This document shows, in pieces, positions 1 through 11,629 of a stretch of 64,000 nucleotides of DNA; position 1 is the first letter of the stretch, and every line of letters starts with the position of its first letter. The translations under genes and the position numbers were made by a program. A model generated the notes under the pieces. The model ran no database searches. It had not been told where the DNA came from and worked only from the letters and a program-made list of their open reading frames with translations. Source of the DNA: Linum tenue (Eukaryota; Streptophyta; Magnoliopsida; Malpighiales; Linaceae); NCBI GenBank assembly GCA_946122785.1, contig CAMGYJ010000008.1:4551742-4615741 (forward strand), in the 5' to 3' direction.

Positions 1-3000
1 TGGTCGAATTATTGGTACTACTGGTGCTGAGGTGCTTCAGTCAATGCTGCCATGGGTAACATCTGCTCTTACTCAGGAAGAGCAGAACAAAATGATGGAC
101 ACTTGGAAGCAGGCAACCAAAAACACAATGTTTAGTGAGTGGCTAAATGAATGGTGGGAGGAAAATTCTAATGCCACTCATATAACTACATCAGAAAGTT
201 GCCTATCCCAGGGTACGTTCTGATACTCCTATTTTCACTTTCATGTCATTTGGTTGGGTGTCTTTTGGCAAATTGATCTTTAGCATGCAATGAACAAATA
301 TATCATCTTTTTTTTACATGTTTTATGTGTTTAAGTGTGTTTGAAATTACATATGCGACCGATAAAACGATGCAATCTCAAATACATGGGGTACAATGTA
401 TTTGTAAATTGCACTCTATAAAAGTAGGTCTCACATGTATATTTTCATTTTTCTGTCACAAGTTCATTTACCAATAGACTGAACCTAACTATCTTTTTGC
501 ATTTACACCTCACATTGTAGCATGTAACCTAGACAAATAACATCCATTTACACTGAACGAAACACGCTCGTTGTTAAATTTGTCCTCATACGTTAGTGAA
601 ACAAATTGGGTTTTTTATACACCATATTATGTATGCTTTAAATTTTGAAAATGATGCTGATTTAACCTGTGAAAAGTCGTGCTATTTTCTTTATGTACTA
701 CAACCTTTTCGATTTTTTACTCTGAATCTATATTTTCTGATCTCACTCAGGTGCTGATATCCATGAAAGCGTGGACTGCAGTGATAATAAATTTAAACCT
801 GGATGGAAAGATATTTTTCGGATGAATCAGAATGAGCTTGAAGCAGAAATTCGGAAGGTTTCTCGAGATTCAACTCTTGATCCTAGAAGAAAAGCTTACC
901 TTATTCAAAATCTTATGACAAGGTTTGTGAGTGCTATGTGTATTGAGGACCTCATTTGGATGATAAATTTTTTTAACAACATTTGGATAATAATTTTTAC
1001 TTACCTTGTTCAGTATGATATTTCTGACAGTCGGTGGATAGCAGCCCAGCAAAAGTCACTTCAGGCAGAATCTTCAAATAGTGAAAACTTGGAGTGCTCT
1101 CCTTCATTTCGTGATCCAGATAAAAAGGTTTTTGGATGCGAGCATTACAAACGGAATTGTAAGCTTCGTGCAGCTTGCTGTGGCAAGTTATTTGCGTGCC
1201 AATTCTGCCATGACAAAGTGAGCGACCATTCTATGGACAGGTAATTATGGTGCCCATTCGTGTTAGACTTGTGTATGGTGGAATTTTTTTTGTGATAAGC
1301 CGAAGTCTCCTTTACAACTTTTGGGCTGAGTTGACATATATAACCTGGAAATGGGAAATCCTTCCTTCAGAAAGTGTAAATGGTAATTAAGTCTTTTGAT
1401 ATTGTTTTTTGGACCTCATTGTCTTTACGTGCTTCCAACTTTGATGAATCTTCCAATTTCAAACTGTATGACCAATTGTTGTCAATATATACCTTTCCGG
1501 GTGGGAAGTCACCAGTCTTGTAAATTTTCTCTGTACCAGGAAGGCAACAACTGAGATGATGTGCATGCAATGCCTGAAAATTCAGCCTGCCGGGCCTGTT
1601 TGTGTCACACCTTCCTGTGACGGGTTCTCTATGGCGAAGTATTATTGCAGCATCTGCAAATGTTATGATGATGATAGGTATATGACCGCTTTAACTCTTT
1701 GAATTTGGTTTAGAGTTATCTCTACAGAAAATTTTTTAGATGATGAAAAATAAACATTCAGAGTTACTTACCTCCATATTACATTTCTTCTTTTCTCTAT
1801 CTCTAGTTCTTTAGTGAACTTGAAAATGTATTTACAGAAAATAATAGATCTAATACAGACAACAGTTTAGTGTCTCACTTGACCATGAAATTTTCTGGCT
1901 TCAAATTTCTGTTGTAGTACAATGTCTTGTGTTTCCGAGATGTTTTGATTTTCCTCCTACAATTAGTCTGGACGGGAACAGTTGGGAGCACTGGTAATTA
2001 GTTGAGATCAATATTTCAGAGAGGGATAAAAGAAGGAACATGGAAAAAGAAATAATGGCCAAGACTCAAGTATGCCCTTCTTGGTAGAAAAACTGAATAC
2101 TAGCTAAATTGTTTTAATACTAGGCCACGTTGGAAGCAATTTATTGGATTGGACTTGAACTTGAACTGGTTTATGAATTCAGTTTGCTAAGCTTTGTTCC
2201 TTCTACTGTGCTACTCTTCCTTGAAAATTTTCAGAAATGTATACCATTGCCCATTCTGCAATCTATGCCGTGTTGGGAAGGGCCTTGGTATTGATTTCTT
2301 CCATTGCATGAAGTGCAATTACTGCCTTACCATAAAGTTGGTAGACCATAAATGCCTGGAGAAGAGCCTGGAAACAAATTGCCCAATCTGTTGTGATTTT
2401 TTATTCACATCAAGTTTGAGTGTGAGAGGCCTTCCATGTGGACATTTCATGCATTCGAGCTGCTTTCAGGTATATTCTTTACTCTGGTTCCCTGTTAAAT
2501 TTGTTGATTGCAAGATTGGCAGGCTTTTCTGATTCTATTGAGTTTATGTTTTGCCTTTTCTTTTGACAGGCATATACTTGCAGTCATTACATGTGTCCGA
2601 TTTGTAGCAAGTCAATGGGAGATATGTCGGTAAGTTTGTATGACAATCATGCATTTCGGTTGGTCTTGTTGGTAACTTTTCTTTAATCATAATCTTCTTG
2701 TAGATGTTGCCAAGCTCAAGCTCTTGCAATGCAATGCTGCTACAGTTTTTAACTCTTATTTGAAGTCTTGTAACTTTCACACTGTAATGAGCTGGTGTTA
2801 CTGTGTTTAGCATGTTGTGATATATGTGCATTAGCATTACAAATACTATACTATTACTAGAAATGGCTATGGGGTGTGGTTGGACGGGTACCCTCATTAC
2901 CCATTCCTGCCTCTTACCAAGTACTAGTCAGGTTGCTGTAATGTGTATCGGGGCAATGGTCATCGTAAGTTGACCTGTTCTTACATGTTATAAGAGTAAA

Positions 3001-3543
3001 CATTAGATAGAATTGAGACAAAACTCATTGAGAATGTGGTAGGATGGGCATACCTCGCCCCCACTTACCTGCCCAAAACATATCAGAACAGGTTAGGTCA
3101 GGTTTCAGATTGAATTTTGTCATCCCTAGCTATTATGACTTCTTATAATGCTCAACAACTGCTAAGTTTTTCAAGTGTTTATCAGGACTTGGTTGTATTG
3201 TCAATTGGTACTGGAATGTGAATAGAGCTGTCCCTTGTGTGTTTCAGGTTTATTTTGGGATGCTTGATGCCCTATTGGCTTCTGAGGTGCTACCTGAAGA
3301 ATACAGGGATCGTTGTCAGGTAACTACCTCGTAATTGTTTCAGAATGTTTTATATTTGGAATCTAGGATGGATATTAAGTAAAGTGGAAAATCCAGGATA
3401 TTCTGTGCAATGACTGCGACAAGAAAGGAAGTGCACCGTTCCATTGGCTTTACCACAAGTGTGGTTCCTGCGGTTCCTACAACACCAGGGTGATTAGGAC
3501 CGATTCCAACTGCTCGACCCCAAGTCAGAGGCAGAGCGAGTGA
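1..3543 (+). CDS. BTS: BRUTUS-type hemerythrin/RING E3 ubiquitin ligase, 3' part (5' end outside window)
   Basis: Eight exons can be joined in frame: 1-212, 751-922, 1031-1240, 1540-1677, 2235-2469, 2570-2629, 3248-3319 and 3397-3543, with GT-AG borders, giving the last 414 residues. The first exon ([18 protein letters not shown]) is the end of the last hemerythrin region. Next come a CHY zinc finger ([19 protein letters not shown]), a CTCHY part ([16 protein letters not shown]), a RING-H2 finger (CPICCDFLF ... CGHFMHSSC ... CPIC) and a C-terminal zinc ribbon (CNDC ... [13 protein letters not shown]). This domain order is specific to the BTS/BTSL/HRZ family: nuclear E3 ligases that bind iron through hemerythrin domains and restrain the iron-deficiency response by degrading bHLH factors. 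The C-terminus fits BTS better than BTSL. The long introns show no clear insertions. The assignment is secure from motifs; the choice of BTS over BTSL is inference. Confidence 0.93.
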
Positions 3544-3560
3544 GATCGGCTGGTACCAAA

Positions 3561-3659
3561 CGTTCAATCGGCTTTACCGCATGTGGAGGTTCCTGCAACA
3601 CCAGGGTGATTAGGACCAATTCCGACGGCTCGACTACAAACCAGAGACAGAGCAAGTAA
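3561..3659 (+). repeat. Degraded tandem copy of the BTS terminal exon
   Basis: Bases 3561-3659 repeat 3437-3543, the end of the last BTS exon including the stop region. Both contain the shared block caacaccagggtgattagga and end in a stop codon (TGA in the gene, TAA in the copy). The copy lacks about 8 bases near its start and has scattered substitutions, so it is out of frame with the zinc-ribbon reading. It lies 17 bases after the real stop and probably belongs to the 3' UTR. Confidence 0.85.
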
Positions 3660-4711
3660 CAGAGCCAGTATCACTTCTAACATATTTCCTCCGTCCAATA
3701 TAGGTGTGTATATATACTCCACGATTTTTACAACTTGATTGTACATTATAACAACCACTACTTCTATTCCCTGAGAACTTCTACCACCGAAGTCCATCAT
3801 CCTTCCCCACCTGCATAAGTTTTTGAACCAGTTTGAGACAGGTGGGTGAGGCGGTATGAGTAGCTGATAATTGGACTTCTGTTAGTGTCCTGTTTTCTGA
3901 TATTAAAAGCATTTTTCATTACCTGAAAATGAATGAGCATGGGATGATAATATAAAACACAATGCTGGCGATTCTGCAGAACTGGAATTCTTTCCGCAGG
4001 TTAACTCCTATAGTCCTATTCGACTCTTCTTCGTTGCTTCAATTTGTGAGGTTTTATCCGATAATCGTTCTTCGATGCACTTCAAATTTTCTGTCAATAT
4101 CTGGAGCTTGGGGGGACTCTTCTTGCTTGTGAATCAAGACGGGAACTTGGGAATCCGTCTATACTGCAATCGTCAGCATTCAAAGAGTTTGCAACCATTT
4201 ATCGGAAATTGGGTGTTACTGTGACAGCTATATCGCTTCGAGCTACTTCTCCCACTCACCTTGCATGGTTGGTTTCCAAGTGTTTATATTTCTTTCACCT
4301 ACCTTAAACGTCAGTTATGCAATCGAGCTAACATTTGCAACAATCGAACTTGCTAGTAACTAAAGGAAAGTAACTCGATTCTACTATAAATCCAGCGTAT
4401 CTCAGCGTCCAGTTGTGCAACACCACGATTGTCTAGCAATTACAACTATCCGATAGCCAAATGCGTACGCTTTAGTGTAAACAACCCACCCAAGATCTTT
4501 ATGAAGCTGCATCTCATAAAACAGCTAGCTAGGGCACAGAGTGAAGTGCTTGCAGCAGCAGCAAAACCTTTAAGCGCAGTATATAGACGAGCAATAATTC
4601 GTTTTCGTAACCTTATAGACTATTAGTCATTTTCTTTCCGTCGAGCGCCAATTAATGGAGGATCCAGGACACTCTTTTCATTCTTCTTCACATCGGATTT
4701 ACAGAGGTGGC
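3660..4711. other. Intergenic, no gene recognised
   Basis: This holds the 3' side of BTS and the 3' side of the convergent gene at 4712-5534. Short open frames (for example 4429-4626) have no recognisable content. No transposon end or RNA gene was seen. Confidence 0.5.
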
Positions 4712-5534
4712 TTAATCCAAACTAGGTGCTTCTTCAGTTGGATTGGACTCGAAAACAGATTCACCAGGTTCTTCCAAAACATCCCCTGTCTGGGTGGACT
4801 CTTTGTATGCCGGAGTGTCCTTGAAATCAGTCGCTCCTTCGTTGTATGTAGCCACAGCAACGCCACAGGCTATCAACTGCGCGTAAAATGAGAATTGAGC
4901 AAACCAATCGGACAAAGATCCATACTTGGGTCTCTCTCCAACTACAACTCAAGTTATAGGGATCAACCAAATTCTTGGGCATCGAAAGAGCCATAAAACC
5001 AAATGAAAAGAGGGAGAGAGAGTTATATACCGAGAAAACAATACCCAGAGCCCACAAATACTCGACGGCGAAGCCGAGAGTATCCCACTGCGGGCCTTCC
5101 CAGAAGTCCTTTTCGTCCCCTGGGAGCTTCGGCATCACAAAACCGTCGTCAACAACACTACTATTGCTTAAACCAGCGCTGCTCTCAACGCCGTCTGGGG
5201 AGGAGCCGAACTCGACCGGATCAGAGGTCGTGTTCCGTTTCTCCCCCAACTTCTCGGTGGTTTTGATGGAGCCCCGCCGACCCTTGGCGGAGACTATGTG
5301 GAGGAGGTGAGATCTCCTGGGGGAGAGCGGCAGGGGAAGCCGGACGCCACCACGGTGGGGGAAGTAGTTAGACGACTTATGGCGCTGTACGGAGGTGGCT
5401 GCGGAGATAGCTCCGGCACCATTGCCGCCGCTGGCGACGAAGGTAGACATGGGATGGGAGCGGATTTCTGGATTGAAGTTTGAGGCTGTGGAGAGGTTTT
5501 GAGTGGGCAGTGGGGTTCTGGATGTGGCTACCAT
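4712..5534 (-). CDS. Predicted plastid-targeted small membrane protein, function unknown
   Basis: Two exons join cleanly on the minus strand: 5031-5534 and 4712-4924, with a 106-base intron (donor GTATATAAC, acceptor CAAG), giving 238 aa. Residues 1 to about 80 are rich in Ser, Arg and Pro with few acidic residues, like a chloroplast transit peptide. The middle has a conserved-looking block (DEKDFWEGPQWDTLGFAVEY) leading into a hydrophobic stretch that crosses the exon junction. A second hydrophobic stretch (FSFYAQLIACGVAVATYNEG) follows, then an acidic tail ending in APSLD. This suggests an envelope or thylakoid protein with one or two membrane helices. I do not recognise the family and give no function. 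The ATG at 5534 is the first in the frame and starts the transit-like region. Confidence 0.75.
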
Positions 5535-6474
5535 TGGCGGGTATTGATCCTTTTTTGTTATCTTCGTTCTGACACGTCGGCCCTTTTTCTCTTTATTAAT
5601 TGTTTTTCGTTGAATTTCCTTTTTATTAGATCTTCCTGATTTTTTTTTATTTGCTTGTGAGTTGTGACATCAATTCATTCAAATTCTACGATATATTGAC
5701 CATCGCTTTAGAATTGTAAAATATCCATACTCATCCACTTGAATCTGCCTTCAACTTATCATTATTTTTCTCAATATAATTATTAATTAATTATACATAA
5801 ATAACAATTTCCATGAAATTTTGTTTTATCTACCTTTCATCGTTCTAGTGATTAAATTCCACTAATGTAATGCCAACATGTGTGTGATTGAATTCAGCGA
5901 AGAAGAAGGAAAAAAAAGTGTGATTGTCAACACGTTGGTTGAAATTATAAAGAGATATTATTATTCGTGAATAACTATAGATATTCGAAACTCGATCGAG
6001 TATGTGTATGACTTTGAATTTTGATATTCTGTTTGATTCTTATATGGATATGAATATGTGTAAAGCCCAAATTATTTTGGGTAGAATAATGGATGTGCAT
6101 TATTTGCACCGACGCAATTCGTTGTCATCCCTACATTTTTTGGATAAATGAATTGTGTATTACAATTAAAATTGTATTTGAGGGAAAGAATTAGATTTGA
6201 TAGTTTGGGTCAATAAAAATTAAGAATTCAAGAGTTTAGATTTTTTTTCTTCCATTGGTTGTTGTCTCTAAGATTCAAACTCATGTGTGACAGATGTTTT
6301 GATCCCATATTTTCACTAGGTCAAGCAATGGTATAAACAGAAAAAACAAATATTAGTCTTTCTCTAAAAAAATTCCTCCAAACTACGACATTTTAATGAC
6401 ATCCTCCATCTAAATTCCACTCAACTCAGTATTCTATTATATTTCAAGATTCATTCATGCAAATCAACTCTAAA
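5535..6474. other. Intergenic AT-rich DNA, no feature recognised
   Basis: This is the presumed promoter of the plastid-protein gene, followed by AT-rich sequence. No reading frame, RNA gene or clear repeat end was found. Confidence 0.5.
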
Positions 6475-6738
6475 TAGGGGAGTGCAACGGTTGGATCAGG
6501 ATCAGAGAAGATCGAATTCATGAGAATCGCGGTCTAATGGTGAAAAACAGTTTAGGATTAAGGACTAGAACAACAGTGTATTATCTACAATTTGGTGTGT
6601 TGATTTTTTTTTCCCGCGTTTATAAAATTCATGAGTCCAAATACCACAACACATTATATTTAGTTTAGTATGGTCCTATCAAAAACATCAATTTCATCCG
6701 TTGTGATCCTATACGGGACAAACCGTTGCACATCCCTA
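6475..6738. mobile_element. Small hAT-like MITE, 264 bp
   Basis: The left end reads taggggagtgcaacggt; the right end, reverse-complemented, reads tagggatgtgcaacggt. These imperfect terminal inverted repeats enclose no coding capacity. The flanking 8-mers actctaaa and cctttaaa match at 6 of 8 positions, fitting an old 8-bp hAT-type TSD. The element lies behind the 3' end of the polyketide synthase gene. Confidence 0.6.
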
Positions 6739-6964
6739 CCTTTAAATAACGAAGAGAGAAGAAACATTAATTGGAATCTATTTAGCTCATAAACACGTAA
6801 CCGTTACTATAGAGCTATGTTTAAGCGGGTAACTTAGTTTGACACAAAAGGGATAATCCTTTTAACTCACAAGGAATCAAAACAGTAAAATCAACGAAAA
6901 TACATTCCATTATTATTTAGTTCATAGTAACTTCTGCATAGATCACAGAAGACAAAGTTACGGT

Positions 6965-8250
6965 TCATAGACTACGAAGAAGAACGCCTTCAAAGGTGAT
7001 TCCAGGCCCAAAAGCCAATCCCAGCCCCCATTCTTCTTCACCCTCCTTATATTCTCCTCCCTTCCTCTTCTTCATCAGCTCCTCCCTCATATACTCCATC
7101 ACGTAAAAGATCGTGTTGCTGCTCACATTCCCATAATCCATCAACGCCCTCCTGCTACAATCCAGCTTCCCTTCCTCCAACCCAAGCTTTCCCTCCAACC
7201 GGTTCAGTATCGCCGGCCCACCCGGGTGAACCGCCCAGAACAACTCATTAAACCCAACCCCACAATCCAACCCACCATTCCTCATCAGCTTCCGACAAAA
7301 CTCCTCGATGTTCCCCTCAATCTTCTCCGGCAGATCCCTGCCGAGCTTGAAATTGATCCCTTCCTCCGACAGCCGCCCGTCGATCACCCCGTGGGTCCCG
7401 GGGAGGAACTCCTGCACCGCGTAGCTCAGCTCCATGAACGGCGCCTCCTCCTTCCCCTCCACCGGGTCCGCCCCCACCACGACGGCGGCGGCGCCGTCGC
7501 CGAACAGCGCCGCGCCGACGAGGTCGTAGGGGCGGGACTTGCTCGGCGGGCGGAAGCCGAGGATGGTGGTCTCGGAGGTGGCGAGGAGGACGCGGCTCCC
7601 CGGGTTGTTCTCGGCGATGTCCTTGGCGACGCGGAGCCCCGTGACGCCGCCGTAGCAGCCGAGGAAGTAGAGCATCACGCGCCCCACGTCGCTCCGCAGC
7701 CCGAGGCGCGTGGCGAGGTGGAGGTCCCCACCCGGGAGGCGGATCTCGCTGGACGACACGTAGACAAGGTGGGTGATGTCAGCCGCGGGCCGCCCCCATT
7801 CCTTGATGCACGCCAGGCTGGCGTCCGCCGCCATGTCGACGACCGCCGGGTTCGCGATCTCCAGCCTCTGCCTGATCGTCGGCGAACCTTCTGTCGCCAG
7901 CTCCGGGTACTTGTCCAGTATCTCCCTGGACAGCACGGTGAACCTACGCTTCACGGTTGTCGTTTTGCCTGTGTTAACACAAATGGTCAAACACTCAGAA
8001 ATTAGTAACGAACAAAAGAAGAAGAAAAAAAAAAGGATGTGAGTATTTTGGAGAGCATACATAACCGTTCGAGTTTCTCTTTGATAGCAGGGTCGTCGCA
8101 TTTGGTGTCACGAATGTAACCTTCGACCAGACATTCTTGAGGAATGAGCTGGCTTGGGAAAGCCTTGCCGATTGCGAGCAGAGTTGCCTTTCCTGGTGTT
8201 GGGGCGCGTCTAAGTGCAGCGAGATTGTGGTCGCCATTTTTCTGTGACAT
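6965..8250 (-). CDS. LAP6: Anther-specific type III polyketide synthase, LAP6/PKSA type
   Basis: Exon 1 (8061-8250) and exon 2 (6968 side to stop, 6965-7968) splice through a split TGC codon to give 397 aa, normal for the chalcone synthase superfamily. The single intron sits in the conserved Cys codon before KTTTVK, as in plant CHS-like genes. The catalytic triad is visible: Cys168 in FLGCYGGVTG, His311 in FWAVHPGGPA and Asn344 in MDYGNVSSNT. The C-terminal GLAFGPGITFEGVLLRSL is also diagnostic. GCYGG, SSSEIRLPGGD and TKCDD fit LAP6/PKSA rather than LAP5/PKSB or true chalcone synthase. Known family role: in tapetal cells these enzymes extend hydroxylated fatty acyl-CoA starters with malonyl-CoA to alkylpyrones for sporopollenin. 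The start at 8250 precedes the PGKATLLAIGKAFP block; an upstream in-frame Met has no homology support. Confidence 0.95.
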
Positions 8251-8365
8251 TTTTTTTTGTTTGTTTGTTTGAGGGGAGATAGAATTGTTTTTGGGTGATT
8301 TGTGTATAACTGATGTGATGGTGGTATTAGTAACACAAAAGATGTGTGAAGTGGGGGTGGAGGGG

Positions 8366-8373
8366 ATATAAAG
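8366..8373 (-). promoter_or_regulatory. Possible TATA element of the polyketide synthase gene
   Basis: On the minus strand the sequence reads CTTTATAT, about 116 bases before the start codon, at a plausible distance for a short leader. It is only TATA-like and no other promoter element is claimed. Confidence 0.35.
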
Positions 8374-8439
8374 GAGAGGTTTGGGGATTTCGTAGGAGTG
8401 AAGTTGGTGCCAAAGTGAAAGTAGCATGAGGGGCATTGA

Positions 8440-9217
8440 ATTGGAACGATATTCTCTACTTATTTAGGGTTGGTGACATGTTGTTGGTTTTTTTGGGCTA
8501 GGTTGGTTTTAGGTTGGTCTCTATACTATTTCTAACATCAATCTTTTCGTGACTTTGGTCGCCCAATAATAAATTCGATTTCCGAGAAAATATTTACGTA
8601 ATAGTAGTAAAGATCATGTATGCAACTAAACTTTTTATGGGACAAGGAACGAATGATGCATATTCTCTTAAGATAAAAAAAAAACATATATCACTTTTAT
8701 TAAATTATGGTTTTCCCCCCCCCCAAATTGACTAAATATGAAAATTACAGACTTACCGTATATATATCACCACATACACTTCGTAATTGATCGCTGCTTT
8801 TTATCAGATACTCCGTAAAATCATACCTATTTCCATACCATACTAATTTGGCTAAACCCCATACAACTATGCCCAACTCATAATTGTAGGAATTCCTTCA
8901 AACAAGAATGGAGACAAATATTGTACTATTCGACAAGAGTTGTTATCACTTATCACTACATAAGGGTGTTATGACTATCATCAAGTCAATATAGTCATTT
9001 GATGAAATAATATCAATCTAAGTACTGATATTTATGACGCCAATTGAAAATTAAATATATATTATTTTATAAACATTTCTTCATTGTTGGATTTCTAGAA
9101 CTTGAGTTTGTTCATCAGTGTCATGATTTCGGTGAGATCGATGATTTGACACTCAACAAAATAAAAAAATGCACTCTTTTTAAAATTTCCCTCATCACAA
9201 ATCTCAAGGTTCAAAAT
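8440..9217. other. Intergenic AT-rich DNA upstream of the polyketide synthase gene
   Basis: No gene-like frame or clear repeat boundary. It contains runs of A and C near 8678-8725. The region up to the next transposon presumably includes the promoter. Confidence 0.5.
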
Positions 9218-9225
9218 CACATACA

Positions 9226-10062
9226 TAGAGATGAGAAACTGTGCGGTTGCGGTTAACTGCACAGCAATTGGCGGTTAACTGCCATCGCAAAGTGCCAATA
9301 TTAGCCAACCACAACCGCACCTGCTATGCTACGGTTAGCGGTTAACTACTAACCGCAAAATGCGATTAACGGTGCGTCGCGGTTAATGGCATCACCAACC
9401 GAGTTAACCGCGTCTGTGCATCTACGTCTCTCGAATGGTCGCGCCATTAATGTCGACGAGCATAGCAGATGTGGAGAGGACGACGGCGTGTGCTTCGCCT
9501 CTGGAATGGTCGCGCCGTCGACGAGCAGAGCAGATGCGGAGCAGAGTAGTTGGATGCACCTAACCATCGAACTCGAATCGAGCAGTGATGACGGCGAAAA
9601 AGGGTTATGGACGAGAAGGGACGGTAACGGAGGGATTTCCGGACGACGAGTCTAGGTTCTACTCTGGAATGGTCGCGTCATCGCGGCCGATTGTAGGGAA
9701 CTAGGGTTTCCTTTTTTTCGATTTGGGAAAGTGGATGAAGAAAGAATTCGTAAGTTGGGGTTTGGGGGAAACGGGAACTGTGGTGGAAGGGGCCGGGTCG
9801 ACAGTGGGCTAGTGGGCCTGGGGTGGGGGTTTGTTGGTTGGGTTGGTCCGGAAAATGAAGTGGTGGGCTAGGCTGCGCTTAGTAGTGTTGTTAGGTGCAT
9901 CTGTGATTTCGGTTGCGGTTAAACCGCAAACTGCAAAAGACTCATTATCCCCGACCGCGACCGCAAAAGAGTCTGTTTTGCGCTTTGTGGTTAACCATTA
10001 ACCGCGTGATTCAGTGCGGTTAGCGGTTTAACCGCACAACTATAACCAAATTCCCAGTCCTA
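9226..10062. mobile_element. hAT-like non-autonomous element, 837 bp
   Basis: Both sides carry the perfect 8-bp duplication cacataca (9218-9225 and 10063-10070). The ends read tagagatgag and, reverse-complemented on the right, taggactggg. Both subterminal regions are packed with short direct and inverted copies of gcggttaac, the usual arrangement of transposase-binding sites in hAT elements. The centre (about 9380-9860) is GC-rich, with an open frame at 9386-9655 and a repeated block around tggaatggtcgcgcc. No transposase is recognisable; the centre may be captured host DNA. Confidence 0.85.
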
Positions 10063-10124
10063 CACATACATGGCCAAAAAGTTGCATCAATTGAACACTC
10101 GAGCTGTCGATCACAAAGTTATAA

Positions 10125-10721
10125 CTTATAAGGATTAATATATTTGTATGACCTGAACTTTTCACATAATAAACATCATGGCCTGTACTATACACCAAAG
10201 TAACGAAATTGGCCAAACTAAAAAATTGATCGTTATCTTGGACGGTCAACGTGCCACATCACCGCCAAGTCAACACCTTTCACTTAATTTTTTTAATATT
10301 TTCCACCTATTGCTATTTTTTTTTCGTTGAATCTATTTATTTTTTTCATTTGAATAAAATAATTTGAAAATGAATTTTTTAAAGTGAAATGAAAATGAAT
10401 TTTTTCATTTTTCAATTTTGTAAGTTAAATTCAATTTTCCCTTTAAAAAAAATCATTTTCAATTTTTTTCATTCAAAATGTAAAAATAAACAGTAATAAG
10501 AGGAAAATATAAACATTTTAAAGTGAAAGGTGCTGACTTAGCGGTGACGCGGCGCGTTGACCGTTAGTCAACGCGTTTGACCGTCCAAGATAACGGTCAA
10601 TTTTCGGGTTTGACTAATTTCGTTACTTTGGTGTATAGTTCAGACCATGATGCTATAGATAAAAAAATTGGCCAGGATGTTAATTATGTGAAAGATTCCG
10701 ATCATATAAATATATTAACCC
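10125..10721. mobile_element. Mutator-like foldback element, 597 bp
   Basis: The 9-mer aagttataa flanks the element (10116-10124 and 10722-10730). About 170-200 bases at the left end reappear inverted at the right, including the shared block ctatacaccaaagtaacg and the block around ttatcttggacggtcaa. Between them is AT-rich filler of about 200 bases. The right end reads gggttaatat inward, like the larger element at 53673-55698. The left end has about 8 extra bases before the matching part, so the exact left border is uncertain. Confidence 0.78.
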
Positions 10722-10730
10722 AAGTTATAA

Positions 10731-11629
10731 TCCTTATATAAAAATATGCTGAGGTTGATTTTCCTCGTTGGTTACCTGGACGTTGGTAATGAACTAATGA
10801 TATGTTCTCAATTTCCTATCTGACATGACATGCTGGGAAAGAAATATAATGAATTAATTTGAATGGTAATCTGAATTCTTCTATGTTTATGTTTTGAGTT
10901 GAGGACGGAATCTGACGACGAAAACCAGAACACTATTGCACGTAATTCCGATTCTGTATCTTAAAAAGGACAAAAATTTATAAAAAGATACCGAAAAGGA
11001 AACTAACCCACATATACCCCTGAATTCACGTCGTGCTGCAGCCTGCAAAGCAGCAGCTGATTAGATTTAGAAGAACGAGCGGAAGGAAAAAGGAGACTCA
11101 GCAGCAAGGGGACAAAAGCCAACCGAGAGACAGAACCAAGGTAAACAAACCCTCTTCCAGCTGCCAAAACCAGAATGCTCGCTTTTCAGATTACAGTTTG
11201 TCCGAGAAAGGTTTCAAAAACCCTACCCGCCATTTTCTATCTTGCTTCTCTATTGGGTTTTCTGGATTGAATTCGAAATTTCGTTGCGACTTTCTACAGT
11301 TCTGTAAAGTTAAAATTTCGTGTCCCAGTTTTACAAATTAAGCGATTTACTTTATTGATCTTCCCGAGAAGAGCAAGTACAGAGGGATCCGATGAATTGC
11401 TTTGAGTTGTGCGTAATTTTCCCAAAATTCCAGTTCCAGTGGATCCGATTTTTGAGGAATTAAGCGCTCTGTTTTCTTGGGGGGTTTTAGATTTGCAGGG
11501 GGCACTAAGCGGTGAATGAAAAGATTATTTCTTTGGATTGAAAAGGGTTTCAGAGGAGAAAGATAGGTGAGAAAGACCGAGGAGAGAGCGTGACAGAAGA
11601 GAGGGATAGGTGAAGAGTGAAGGGCTGAG
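10731..11629 (+). promoter_or_regulatory. Upstream and 5' leader region of ARG1
   Basis: From about 11000 the sequence becomes purine-rich (11080-11150 and 11540-11630), like a transcribed leader. Sites such as aaggtaaac near 11140 allow a leader intron, but I could not fix one. The frame at 11033-11341 has no recognisable content. Confidence 0.4.

Noticed and set aside
7226..8005. Long plus-strand frame of 259 codons
   Set aside because: It is the antisense shadow of the GC-rich second exon of the LAP6-type gene. It is Arg- and Pro-rich without domains.
9386..9655. 89-codon frame as an independent gene
   Set aside because: It lies wholly inside a hAT-like element, contains an internal repeat, and has no recognisable domain.
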